Below are positions 48,226 through 58,665 of a stretch of DNA of 64,000 nucleotides, in pieces. The translations under genes were made by a program, and so were the position numbers. The stretch spans positions 1,240,001 through 1,304,000 of the forward strand of contig CP084617.1 of assembly GCA_025917655.1 (NCBI GenBank), written 5' to 3'. The DNA is from Chlorella sorokiniana. Its lineage: Eukaryota > Chlorophyta > Trebouxiophyceae > Chlorellales > Chlorellaceae. Position 1 is the first letter of the stretch. Each line of letters opens with the position of its first letter. A model generated the notes under the pieces. The model saw nothing but the letters and a program-made list of their open reading frames with translations. It had not been told where the DNA came from and searched no databases.

Positions 48226-48845
48226 GGGGGGGCTTGCCTTCCAAGGGTCGGGCCGCGAGTAGGCGCGCTTCTTCTTGGCCAGCGGCCGCTGCTCCACCAC
48301 TAGATGCGGCAGGATCTCCTCGCCCCACCCCTCCCCACGCCGCTCCAGCCGAAAGATGAGCTGCGTGCCAGGGGGCCCGCCCGGCTGCTGCGCTTGGCCT
48401 GCGGCGGCGGGCGGGCTGCTTGGGGCGCGCCGCTGGGATGGCCCCTCCTGCTGCGGCTGCTGTGGCTGCTGCTGCCGCTGTGGCGGCGGCGCTGGCGGCT
48501 GCGACGGGCGGCCGTCATCCGACGAGGGCGAGGCTGCCCTGGACGACTGGCGTGGCTGCTGCTGCGCTGCCAGGCGAGGGGCTGGGCATGCTGCTGGTCT
48601 GGCTGGGGTGCCTGGCTTCCGCCGCCGCTTCCGCCGCCGCTGCTGCCCGCCGCTGCCACCACCTCTGGGCTGGAGGCCTCTGGCGTGGCCACCTCTGTGC
48701 GTGACCTCCTCGCCCTGCACGGCACACCCTGTCTCGATCCTCGCCGCTGGGGCAGAAGCCCGGGCCAGGCTGCAGGCTGGTGCTGCGTCCTTCTGCTTGC
48801 GCCGGCAGCTTGCTGCGGCTGCTGCACACACAGCATCTGCTGCAT
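43492..48845 (-). CDS. mTERF-like protein fused to helicase-associated repeats
   Basis: Exons (minus): 48238-48845, 47938-48008, 47507-47629, 47001-47140, 46645-46718, 46277-46367, 45798-45995, 44561-45420, 44067-44260, 43492-43872. After a disordered Ser/Arg/Gln-rich N terminus come pieces resembling mTERF helices: VVEHLELECGVPF and PRGIAAILARCPEVMLCKP. These lead into repeated helicase-associated (HA, PF03457) units: WDRRAVELAAFLLRHGHCN, ENPELGLWVKRQRIA, SILQSMGFAFGEVAQ, LVDWMLWHAENQQRFSW, RVARWVQTQQALFADG and LGELLAFRAEHGHCRL. A Gly/Glu-rich acidic linker with an AT-hook-like GRPRG lies between (about 45100-45310). No helicase motor motif is seen. HA units are thought to bind nucleic acid; an organelle gene-expression role is inference. 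A missing base at 47966-47970 and further slips in the linker break the frame. The first intron has a GC donor after a long (GT)n tract. Start uncertain. Confidence 0.7.
48184..48222. repeat. (GT)n microsatellite in the first mTERF-HA intron
   Basis: About 19 GT units, followed by a G run. It sits a few bases from the GC donor at 48237, inside the intron. Confidence 0.92.
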
Positions 48846-49703
48846 GGCCGTTGGTTGTCAATGAATCATGCGGGAGGGTCCCAAACAACGCTGCGCGCCA
48901 CACGGCTACGCCCCTCCTTCACGGCCAGGCCTGTGCCCGGCTTGGAAAACGCCCTTGATCTACCAAGAATCTACTGGAAACAAATTGGTGGCTACAGGGC
49001 ACATTGCTCATCTTGGATGGGGTGGCTGAGCTGGTCGGGTGAGGCGTGAAGAAAAGTCTTCATTCTGTGCAAATGCGGCCTTCTTTTCACGTTCAAGCGC
49101 TCACATTCTGATCCATACATTTGTAGTCTTTCGTATAATAGCCGGCGAGCCCTCAATACACACTTTCGCAGGAGCCGCATGTTCCCCTGGACCACCCGGC
49201 CTCCACCACCTTGCCCTTATGTACCATCATAGGTCTGCGAGCTGAGTCGAGGCGATTCCATCGCCCTAGTTCATCTGTCAACCCAGCAACCTGAGCGACA
49301 CCTTGCTGTTGCATGTGGACGGCAATGGCCAACCATGCAACCATGTCCCCAAGAGGGGCCAAGGAATGGGCGCTGGAGAGCAAAATGCGGAGCATGAGAA
49401 GTTGGGGCAAGAGCTGAGAATCTGACGGGCCAGAACGGTGTGCGTGGGACGAATCATGACTGGGGAGGGCGGCAAAATGTGCAAGTACGCTCATAGTACT
49501 GATGGGGAAGGAATGGAGAGTATGTGCAGGCCGCTGGCCATCACGATTGAAAACCTGTGGCTGGTGCTCTCGTATGTACGACCAAGTGTTGGTCGCCTGG
49601 TTCACTGGCTTGTTTGGGTTTGCGTGCATGGTAGTGGGACGGCTGGCGAAGCCAGTCAACAGGCTGTGCCGTGCAGCCTGCCCCGGAGGCTGCAACATTT
49701 TGC
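48846..49703. other. Intergenic region, mTERF-HA start to FEA1-like stop
   Basis: About 860 bases, less GC-rich than the genes. It should hold the mTERF-HA promoter and the 3' UTR of the FEA1-like gene. No exon or RNA gene supported. Confidence 0.4.
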
Positions 49704-52064
49704 TCATGCCTGCACGCAAGCGCTGGTGGCGCCCAGCTCGCCCACCTCCTCAGCGGTGATGCCGTAAGCCTCGAGGGTGGCGGCCATGGCGGCCGGCACC
49801 TGCGAAAGCAACAGGGGCAAGCGGAGAAGCGGCGCTCAATGAGCGGAGCAGCTGGAATTGTGCAGCTGGCGAGGGCTGCGGCCTTCCCCTTCACCTGTAC
49901 GTGCGTCTGCGCCTCTCCCAAACCAAGCACACACACTCTCTGCCCCCTCCCCCTTTCCCCCACCCCACCCCCTTGCCTGCTCGGCGATGCCGGCAGCGGG
50001 GGCCTCAAACGCGGCCAGGATGGCGTTGGCGTCGGCGTCGGAGGAGGCGCGGGCCACCAGCGGCGCGATGGTGCGGAAGAAGGCGAGGCCCTCCGCGGCC
50101 TGGGTGGAGGGGTCGGCGGGGGTGCCGTCGGCGGCGGGGCCCTCGGCCAGGATGCCCTCCACGCGGTCGGCGTAGGTGAGGGCGGCCTGTGGGGGACGGG
50201 AAAGGGCGGGAACAGGAGGGCAGGTGAGCAGGATCGCAAAACTCACTTCAGAAAAAAACGACAAAAGACGTGCCGGCAGAACCGCAGTGGCGATGTTAAC
50301 GCGCTGCAGGCGCTTGTCGGTGTGTGTGTGAATCCCTGCTAAGACGGGTCTGCATGCGGGCGGGGCGGGGCCAGGGGCGCACCTGCGTGAAGATGATCAC
50401 AATCTGCTTCTCCAGCGCCTCCTGCGCCTCGGCAAAGGCGGCGGCGTCGCCCGCGGAGGCCGCCTCCAGCATGGCCTTGAAGGCGGCGGCGGCGGCGATG
50501 TTGGTGGGGCTGCACGCCAGGGTGCGAAGGCATGTAGGTGTGAGCGAAAAGGCTGTTCATGGGCTGCCGTGGAGCGCACAAGCGGCAGGCTGCCCCAACC
50601 AGGGCTTCACAAGCGCCGCAGGACTGCCGGGAGGCCAGGCAGCAGCACGCAGGCGGGTGCTCACGCGTCGCAGGAGCCAGAGGCGGCAGAGGGGACCAGG
50701 GTGCCGAAGGTGTTGGCGCGCTTGAAGGCGACGTCGGCGATGTTGCCGGCGGGGCAGCCGGTGCCGAACCAGATGGCGGCGGCCTCATCGACGGCGTGGG
50801 GGCGCCTGCGTGGAGGGAAGCGAGAACAAGAGCACCTATTCAGAGCAAACATGGCAGAGGAGAGGAAGAGTCTGTCTTCTGAGGAGGGGATGCCGGGACT
50901 GACAACACCCGCCGGGCCAATACATGCAGCACCCTGGTTTGATGGCGTCCCCAGAGGCAGCCCAGCCCCCTCCACCCCCCCCACCCACCCACCCGTGGCG
51001 GGGTCGATCTCGCCGGCGGCGGTCCGCTCGGCGGCGGAGTCCACCTCGTGCAGCATGTAGGCGGTCTGCAGGTTGGACTGGATGCCCTTCTTCACGACCT
51101 GCAGGGCGGACAGGAACGACGGAGGGGGAGGAGGGGAAGCAGGATGCAATCAGCAGCGGCAGGCGCGCGGCCAAGCGCACAGACGGTTGTCGAGCAGGCC
51201 CCGCTGGTGCCTGGCGGCTCAGCGCGACTGCACGCCCTTTCCCAGGAACAACGCTTTCCAAGCCACCCGCCCACCTGGCCGCGCTCGCCGTCGGCGGTGT
51301 AGGGCTCCTCGCCCTCGAGGCCAGCAGCCACAAAGGTGTTGATCCAGGCGGAGTCGTTGAAGAAAGTGGAGTACAGGCCCCAGTACGGCTCGTCGACGGC
51401 GTCGGTGGTGGCCCACGCTGCGTTTTTTTTTTGGGGGGGAGGCAGGACGGGGGTTGGACCAGGCTGGCACGGGGTTGGACGGGGCTGTCAACGCTGCAGG
51501 GCACTCGGCTAGCGCAGGCTGCTGAGCAGACCCACAGCCCAAAGCTGCGGGCTGCGGCCGCAGGCCATGCATCCCTCAGTCACAAGGCCCTCCCCCGCGC
51601 GGGCCCTGCGCGCACGCGCCCGCCGCCGCCGCCGCCCCCCCCACGGGCCCCGCCCTCGAGCTCACCCAGGAAGGTGCGGAGGCTGCCATCGCCGCGCACG
51701 GAGTTTTTGCCGTTCTCGTAAATCTCGGCGGCGGTGGTCCAGTTGCCGGCGTCGACGGCGGCGGTGATGTCGCACACGTCAATGCTTATGTCCAGGTAGC
51801 CTGCACGCACGGAGGGGAGATGGGGGCACGTGAGCCTCAGAGGTGGTGGTGGGGGTCCCCAGGCGGCAGCCAGGTGCTGGCACGACAAGTCGGCGGGCGG
51901 CGCGCGCAATGCATGGAGGTGATGGCACCCCGCAAACCCTTGCTCCCCCCCGCACCGGTGATATCGGAGGCAAAGGTGTAGTCATAGCCCGGAAGCTGGG
52001 TGCCTGTGGTATCAGCGGCCACAAGGCCGGCAAGGCATGCAAGGAGAAGGATGCGCAGCTGCAT
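49704..52064 (-). CDS. FEA1/H43-like secreted iron-assimilation protein
   Basis: Periplasmic protein induced by iron limitation or high CO2 in algae; assists ferrous iron uptake (known for Chlamydomonas FEA1 and Chlorococcum HCR1). Exons (minus): 51956-52064, 51666-51800, 51275-51417, 50993-51098, 50665-50805, 50383-50509, 49977-50186, 49704-49799, giving 355 residues with one added base. Clear signal peptide MQLRILLLACLAGLVAADT. Then GYLDISIDVCDITAAVDAG, AAEIYENGKNSVRGDGSLR, DSAWINTFVAAGLEGEEP, VVKKGIQSNLQTAYMLHEV, AIWFGTGCPAGNIADVAFK, AMLEAASAGDAAAFAEAQ and AYGITAEEVGELGATSAC. It is acidic, Ala-rich and without a membrane anchor, as expected for a secreted metal-binding protein. One frame slip at a five-G run (50798-50802). 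The intron after 49977 has a GC donor; the intron ending at 51418 carries a ten-base poly-T. Its promoter region is shared with FIP1. Confidence 0.88.
51423..51432. repeat. Poly-T/A run in a FEA1-like intron
   Basis: Ten Ts on the plus strand, directly followed by a G run. On the transcribed minus strand it is a poly-A run next to the acceptor before exon 51275-51417, unusual because acceptors are normally preceded by pyrimidines. Confidence 0.85.
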
Positions 52065-53139
52065 GTCGGCAGGAAGTGTGGTGCTGCGCAGGGGAGGGCT
52101 TTGCGAGCTGAGTGGGTGGAGTGGACGTGCAATTAGGTGATGATAATTCACGCAATTGCGCCCCTTATCGCGCACACAGCGCTGGGCGTGTGCTGCGGGA
52201 GGGCAGCGCGTGTCTCGAGTGTGCAACACAAAAAGGCGCAATTCAGAGGGTCTTCTGATCCATTGTGTCCAGATACAACGAGAATTACCATTTGTTGACG
52301 AATAGCTTCAAATTGATCGCCTCTTCCAGCACCGCCGCCATGGCCCTACTTACCGCTGAACGCCTAAACGCCTCATGCATGGATATGCTGCCTGCTTGGC
52401 ATTGCTCCCATGCAGCTTTGACACATACAGCAGCACAATCCTGAACAGCGCACTTGTTGGTGTGTATGGGCGCTGCGCAGGCAAGCAGTGGGTAGGCGCC
52501 GCGCACAGCGGAAGCTGCTGTGACATGCACGCTGCGGCAGGTGCCAGGCACGCTCTGCATCGTGACGGCGGCCATCAGGCGCGGTTTCCTGTTTGGATTG
52601 GTGCGTATGCTTGTGCTCATGACACGCGGGAAACAGAGTCGCGACAGCGTGCTGCCTGCTTCCACTATTGCCAACGATGGCAGGGGAATCACGGGATACC
52701 GGGGTTCACAAGGTGGCCTATTAGGGCTCCGCTTCATAGCACTGGGCTTTGGTAGGTGCAACAATTCCCAAGAATTGCTTGAGTTGTGACGTTCACAAAT
52801 CAGGAACATCACCATCAATGGGTGGGGCCGCTGACCTGCTGCATGCCCACTTCATGATGCCGCTTGATGGCCTGAGGCCTGCAGCGCTGTTTTACACGGC
52901 AGCGGAAGGCTTACTTCAAAGCCTTTGAATTAAGCGCAGTGCTGTGCGAGTGTAGCAAACCTGAGGGGCAAGCTCTGCGCACCTCCGCCTGTCCACGTGT
53001 GCGCCACTGGTGCGCCCGCCCCGCTGGGTTTGGCTTGGTGACTCGCCGGAAGATCTCGTGTCGCGTGTTCTGCTTTGATAGTCCATTTGTGACCAGCGCA
53101 GGCCCTAGCTCCTCTCGGGCCTGCGCAGACGGCATCACC
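52065..53139. other. Divergent promoter region, FEA1-like / FIP1
   Basis: About 1.07 kb between two genes transcribed outward. It is AT-richer than the genes. Any iron- or CO2-response element of the FEA1-like gene should be here, but I cannot point to one by eye. Confidence 0.45.
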
Positions 53140-56100
53140 ATGGCTGACGCGGAGCTTGAGGCGCTCTACGGAGCCGTGAAAGACGAGCCGACATCTGAGC
53201 AGCAATCAGCACCCCAACAGCCAGCCAAGGTGGAGGTGGCGGCAGTCGGGGATGGCGATGACTTGTTTGCGCAGCTCTATGGCGAAGCGGCTCCCGATGT
53301 TGCTGACGATGATCAGCAGCCAGGTGATGAGCTCGACAGCTGTCAATGAGGCGTGCCTAGTGCACAGCAAGTCGGCTCTTGCCCGGTTACCGCCCGCCCT
53401 GCATGCTTAAACCGCAGAAGCTACGCCAATGGACGCTCAACAGCGCTCGCCAGCCACGGGCATGCTGCCAGGTCTCGGGCGGCGCCGCCGCCAGCAGCGG
53501 CGGCAGCGCAGCCTGCTGCTGCAGCACAGGCGGACGACGAGGACGAGGACGATTTGATGATCACGTTGGATGAGAACGCCACGTCGGTTGAGCCCAGCGC
53601 CAGTCGCTACCAGTACACACGCCAGCCAGCGGCAGCCCCGGCGGGGGGCCGTCGGCGGTGGGCGCCGCGCCTGGTCAGCACGCCGATGCAGCTGAGGGTG
53701 CGGCTCCGCCGGGGCTAGGCGGGCCGCGAGGCTACGGCGGGCACAGCGCTATCGGCGGCATCCCACGCAGCGCGATCCCAGGGCTGGGCGGCGCGGCAGG
53801 GGGCTACCAGTCGCCCGCAATCCCGGGCTCGGCGGCGCGCCCCCGCGCCCGGCGGCGGCCCCTCGCAGCCTGCTGCGGCCGCTGCGGCGCTGGCGGCACC
53901 CTCCATGCGGGGGCATGCGCCCTGCGCACCAGCAGCGTCCGGGTGCGCAGCAGTGGCGCCGCGCGTTGGCTGCCATCATGTGCCAGTTTGAGCCGCTGCA
54001 CGCCTGAAGCAAGCATCCCACCTCCTTGCCTCTTGCCCCCATCTATTGACCCGCCCCAGCACTGACTAACTCTAGCCCGCCCCACACCCCGCTTGCAGCC
54101 CTGGATGCCGCCAACGCCGTGTTTCCCTCAGAATGGCAGCCGGGCAAGGGCATCAAGCTGCCCGGCCAAACGCGGGTGCGCTGCCGCTCTCCCACTTCCC
54201 ACCGTGCCTGCCCTCCTGCCTCCACCCGCCCCCGCCTCCCTGCGCCGTGCCTGTGCCTTTGCCGTGCTTTCTTCTCTTACTGTGGATGAAAACCGAAAGC
54301 CGCACCAGGCAGCGTCTGTTGCCTGGACCCCCTGCTCCGGCCAGCGCGTGACGAGCAACGGCAGCGTGCAAGGCAAAGGAAGGGGGACGCGGCGAGGGTG
54401 GAGAGGTTGCCCCCTCCGCCGCCCCGCCCACACCTCCGCTGCCTGTACTGCCTGCTGTGCCGCAGGTGTCCCCGGAGGAGTACAAGGAGTTTCTGGCGCT
54501 GGGCCACGGCGAGATCTTCAACCTGGACCTGGATGCGGTGGTGGATGCGCCCTGGAGGTGCGCCCGGTGGCTGCCCTTTTTGGGTGTGTGTGCGTGTGTG
54601 TATGTGTGTGTGTTTTGGGGGGTGAAGTGGTGGTGCGAGTGGTGGTGCAGATGGTGGCGTTGTGGTGTGGAATTGGTGGTGGTGGGGATGGAAGAGGGGG
54701 TTAAAGTGTGTGTGTGCGGTGGCGGGGGCGCAGCCGGTGCGGGCGATCGTGCGGCTTTGTGTTGGCCCGGGTTCCAAGGAGGGACGCCTGCAACCACCGA
54801 CCCCCTTCATCTGCAACTCCCAGCATCAGCGGCATCGAACGCTGCAAGTGCCCTGAAACAGAGCACACGCAACACTTCCAGCACGCGCCCCCACCCCCAC
54901 ATACACACACTTCCAGCACGCGCCCCCTCCACCACCACACTTCCAGACCACCCCCACCCCCACCCCCACCCACACACACACACACCTCACACTTCCAGCC
55001 CCCCACCCCTCAGGCCCACACACCACACTTCCGGCACGCCCCCCTTCCTCATGCGCAGGCTGCCCGGCATCGACCCCTCCGACTTCTTCAACTACGGGCA
55101 GAGCGAGGCGGGGTGGCGCCAGTACTGCGCCCGGGTGGCGCAGTTCCGCCTGCAGTACACCATGCGGGGCCAGATCCAGGTGGGCGTGTTGTAAGCGTTG
55201 TGCTGGGGTTTGTACTGGGGGATGGATGGCTGCGTGTGTGTCCATGAGCCAGATCCTGGGGGTGGAGGTGTGGATGGCTCTGAATGTGTGTTTTCGAGTG
55301 TGAGTCTGTGGTGAGAATGGCGGGCGGGTGGGCAAGCCTTTGTGATGGGAGTTCCTGCTCCGGCACGTGAGGGAGAGTGAGAGCTGCGCTGCGCTGGGCT
55401 GGGTGGGCATCGGGGCATCATCCATATGGTTCGTTCCCCTTCTGAAGACGCTGGACCAAGCGGCTGGGCGGCCGCCGCGGCGCCCGCCTACGCCGCCGGC
55501 GGCGACGAGGGCGGCGACGGCGGCACACAGACGTTGGGGGCCATGGGGGCAGAGCAGGGCCAGGGCGACGCGGCGTACGAGGCCTTTGTGACCAGCGAGC
55601 GGCCGCCGGTGCGCCGCTGCCGCTGCCGCCGCCGCCGCCGCCGCCGCTGCCGCTGCCGCCGCTGCTGCTGAGGTGGCGGCCTGCGGCAGCCCGCGGCACA
55701 AGCAGCCCCCTGCTGGGCCCTGCGGCACATGCCGGACGACAGCCATGCTGCGCGGCGAGCGTGCTGCGCGTGCTGCGCTCCAATGGCCAGCAGGCTGTGG
55801 GCCGCGCTCCTGGCCGGATGCCATGCTGCTGCTGCTGCCGTGTTGCCCTGCAGCGCACGCAATGGACGCGGCACGGCAACTCCTGGGACCACTGCATAGT
55901 GCTGGCCAATGCCGAGCTGGTGTTCGATGATGAGCGGGAGCAGGAGGGCGGCGGCGGCGGCGGCGGCAGCGGATACGGCGGCAACGGCGGCGGCGCCCGC
56001 CGCGCGGCAAGCCCCCCGCCCCCCGGGCGCCCGCCGCCGCCCAGCGCCAACGAGGCGGCGGCGCAGCTCATGCGCATGCAGGCGGTGGCCACAGCGCAGG

Positions 56101-57418
56101 CAGCGGCTGCTGCCATGGCGGCAAAGAAAGCCGCAGCCAGCAGCGGCGGCGGCGGCGACGCGGCGGCGCCGTCAGCGGGGTCAAGGCGGAGGGCGGCGGC
56201 GACGTCGAGGGCGGCGGCGCCTCCGCCGCCGCCTTCCCGACTTCTCCGGGATGATGATGCAAGGCATGGGCGGCATGGGCCTGCCGCCGGCCATGGGCGG
56301 CGGGCGGCGGCGGCCATGGGGCTCGGCTTTGGCATGCCCTTTGGGCGGCCAGGTGCGCTGGGCTGCTGCGCACGCTCTGCCGCACATGTCAGCTGCCTGC
56401 TGGCACGCCCCGCTGGCCTGCCCTGCCATGGCAGCAGGGCGGCGTCAGGGGCAAGGGCAGCGCGTGCGTGTGCGCTGCCGCCGCTGCTCGAGAGAGGGGC
56501 CTGGATGCCTGCCCCGCGCCCTCCTTTGTTCGCCCCCAGCTGACCGCTCTGCCTCTTGCTCTTGCTGCAGAGGGGGAGGACTCTCAGCAGCAGCAGCAGC
56601 AGCAGCAGCAGGGCCCACGGGACTGGGAGCAGCAGCAGCTGGGCGGCGGCGGCGCGGCGGCGAGCGCGAGGGGCGGGTGGGCGGCCTGGCGGCGGGCATG
56701 GAGATTGATGTGCCGCCGCCGGAGCGCCGCCGCGGGCCGCCGCCGCCGGGCTGGGAGGAGCGGCGGGGCGGGCCGCCGCCGCTGGGGCCTCCCCGCGACT
56801 TTGAGTTTGAGCGGGAGCGGGAGTTTGATCGGCGGGGCCCCCCTGGGCGCGGCGGCTACGGCCGGGAGTACGATCGGGAGGGGCCGCCGCCCGGGCCGCC
56901 CTTCCGGGACGACGGGCGGGGGCCGCCGGGGCCGCCCGCGCGGTACGACGATCGCATGGGCCCGCCGCACCGCGGCCGCGGCCCGCCGCCGCCCTTCCGC
57001 GACCGCTACGGCGGCCCCGGCGGTCCGCCGCCGCCCGCCTTCCGCCCAGACTACCCGCGTGCGGGGGCTGCGCTCGCGCTCGCGCTCGCCGCAGCGGCGC
57101 GCAGCCGCTCTCGGGACCGTGACAGGTGGGGCGGCTGCCGCTCTTGCCTGGTGCATGCCAGCGCCGCTGTGCACAGCTTCTGTGCGGTCGACAGGGCTGC
57201 TGAGCAGCCTGAGCGTGCCTCTCAAGGCGTGCTGCGCATTGAACTATGTGCCCCCTTGCTCATGTCGTTCCCGACCCTCCTGCCCCCCTCCCCCACACAC
57301 AAACTGCAGGCGGCGCTCGCCGCAGCGGCAGCGCTCCTGCAGCAGAGACCGGCGGCGGTCCCGCAGCAGGGACCGGCGGCGGTCGCGCAGCAGGGACAGG
57401 GGGCGCGACAGGCGGTGA
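53140..57418 (+). CDS. FIP1: FIP1-like pre-mRNA polyadenylation factor
   Basis: CPSF subunit linking poly(A) polymerase to the 3' end processing complex in the nucleus. Exons: 53140-53323, 53443-53942, 54099-54175, 54466-54557, 55059-55179, 55448-55608, 55854-56352, 56571-57125, 57310-57418. The acidic N terminus (ELEALYGAVKDE, QADDEDEDDLMITLDEN) matches Fip1 proteins. The Fip1 motif is complete: FPSEWQPGKGIKLPGQTR, PWRLPGIDPSDFFNYG and EAGWRQYCARVAQFRLQ. The long tail is low-complexity: Gly/Ala runs, poly-Gln, Pro/Arg/Asp-rich (PPPGWEERRGGPPP, RDRYGGPGG) and a final RD/RS repeat block (RRRSRSRDRRRSRSRDR), as in human FIP1L1 and plant FIPS5. Frame slips occur in the repetitive parts, as expected for long G/C runs. 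Start 53140 gives MADAELEAL. A TGTAA signal follows the stop by about 70 bases. Confidence 0.9.
57343..57393 (+). repeat. 24-base tandem repeat coding RS/RD units in FIP1
   Basis: The unit CGGCGGCGGTCGCGCAGCAG plus GGAC occurs twice with one base change, giving RRRSRSRD twice at the C terminus. Confidence 0.75.
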
Positions 57419-57487
57419 TGTGGCCGCGCCGGTTTGCCCCGCAGCACGCCTCTCGACTGCGACTGTCACTGCAACCGCACACTGCAC

Positions 57488-57492
57488 TGTAA
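57488..57492 (+). terminator. TGTAA polyadenylation signal of FIP1
   Basis: TGTAA 70 bases downstream of the FIP1 stop, in the 215-base gap before the convergent coiled-coil gene. Confidence 0.6.
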
Positions 57493-57632
57493 CGGCGGCA
57501 AAGGGCAGCAGCTTGCACATGCAAAGATGTATCAATGGAACAGCGAACATGAGCAACAGAGGATGTTGACCAGGGTTTGCTGGGAGCCCAGCCACTGACA
57601 TTCGAATGCGCTCCAGGCGCACCCTGCTGCTG

Positions 57633-58454
57633 TCAGCCTCGGCCCCTGCCGGCTCGCTGCGGCGAGCCTTGCGCCTGCAGCTGCCGCAGGTAGTCGTCGT
57701 AGCGCAGGATGGTGAAGGGGCGGGGGCGGCAGGGGGTTGGCGTCCCTGCGGGCGCCCTGCTGGCGGCCAGCGAGCGTTCCAGGTCTGCTGCCAGCTGGCG
57801 GTTGTTGCCAGCGCAGCGCGGGGCCAAACCAAACGCGGGGCCGCCCGCCGCGGCAGCGGTGGCCGACGCCAGAGAGCCCCTAGGTGGTGGATGCGTGTGC
57901 AGCGGTAGTCGATGTGGGTGGCGCCGCTGCAGCCCTGCAAGCTGCCGGGCAGGGCGGCGGCGGCCGCCGCCTCGCGCGCTCGCTGCACGCCACGACGCCG
58001 CGCCGCCGCCGTGGCCACCTGCCGCTGCTCGTAGGCGGCCGATGCGGATCGGGAGCGCTGCGCCGCCACCAGGCTGACCTGCTTCTGGCGCTGCAGCCGC
58101 TGCGCGCTCCTCCGCTGCAATGCGCTTCAGCTCTTGCTGCCGGGCGGCCAGCGCCGCTGCGTGGCGCTCCACCGCCGCCACCTCCAGCTGCTGCCGCCGC
58201 CGCTCCTTGGCTTCTTGCAGCGCAATGCGCTCTGCTTGCGTGTGGAGGGCCCGCTGCCTTGCCAGGCGCTCCTGCTGCCGCTGCTCAGCGGCAGCCAGGG
58301 CCTCCAGACGCGCCTCCTCCGCCGCACGCTGCTCCGCCTCTGCTGCCGCCCGCTGCCGCGCATCTGCCAGCTCTTTCGCAAGTATGCTCCTGTAATTCTG
58401 CAGCTGCGCTCGGGTGGCGGCTCGTTGCTGCTCCAGGGCGGCCTGGCGACTCAT
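57633..58454 (-). CDS. Coiled-coil protein of unknown function
   Basis: I do not recognise the family. ATG at 58454 (MSRQAALEQQRAATRAQLQ) opens a nearly intronless reading frame. Residues 1 to about 120 form one long charged helix rich in Arg, Glu, Gln and Ala (AEEARLEALAAAEQRQQERL, ERIALQEAKERRRQQLEVAA). A middle part reads better in a second frame (ALPGSLQGCSGATHIDYRC), and the end returns to the first frame with NRQLAADLERSLAASRAP and FTILRYDDYLRQLQAQ. The frame switches are probably missed bases in G/C runs. Helices like this occur in cytoskeletal, basal-body and flagellar proteins, but nothing specific supports that. Divergent from the AEC-MORN gene with only about 210 bases between starts. 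Confidence 0.6.
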   Translation of the reverse strand: MSRQAALEQQRAATRAQLQNYRSILAKELADARQRAAAEAEQRAAEEARLEALAAAEQRQQERLARQRALHTQAERIALQEAKERRRQQLEVAAVERHAAALAARQQELKRIAAEERAAAAAPEAGQPGGGAALPIRIGRLRAAAGGHGGGAASWRAASARGGGRRRPARQLAGLQRRHPHRLPLHTHPPPRGSLASATAAAAGGPAFGLAPRCAGNNRQLAADLERSLAASRAPAGTPTPCRPRPFTILRYDDYLRQLQAQGSPQRAGRGRG

Positions 58455-58665
58455 TGGTGCTGAGCGATGTTTGACCACGGTGAAACTGAGCTGCAGCTAT
58501 TGATCGCCGATTGAGGTTACATTGATGTATCGGTGGTATGTGTCGGACATCCAATGCAGTTCAGCTGGAGGCAACAGCCACGGATGTAGTGCTCAATGTA
58601 CTTCCCGCTCTCACATGACTCCTCCTCAGCCGCGACACGCGACACCCCCATCGTCCCACAATGCC

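Noticed and set aside
11732-57418. Functional cluster of RNA 3' end genes (Trf4-like polymerase and FIP1)
   Set aside because: They lie 40 kb apart with unrelated genes between; nuclear gene order gives no support for a cluster.
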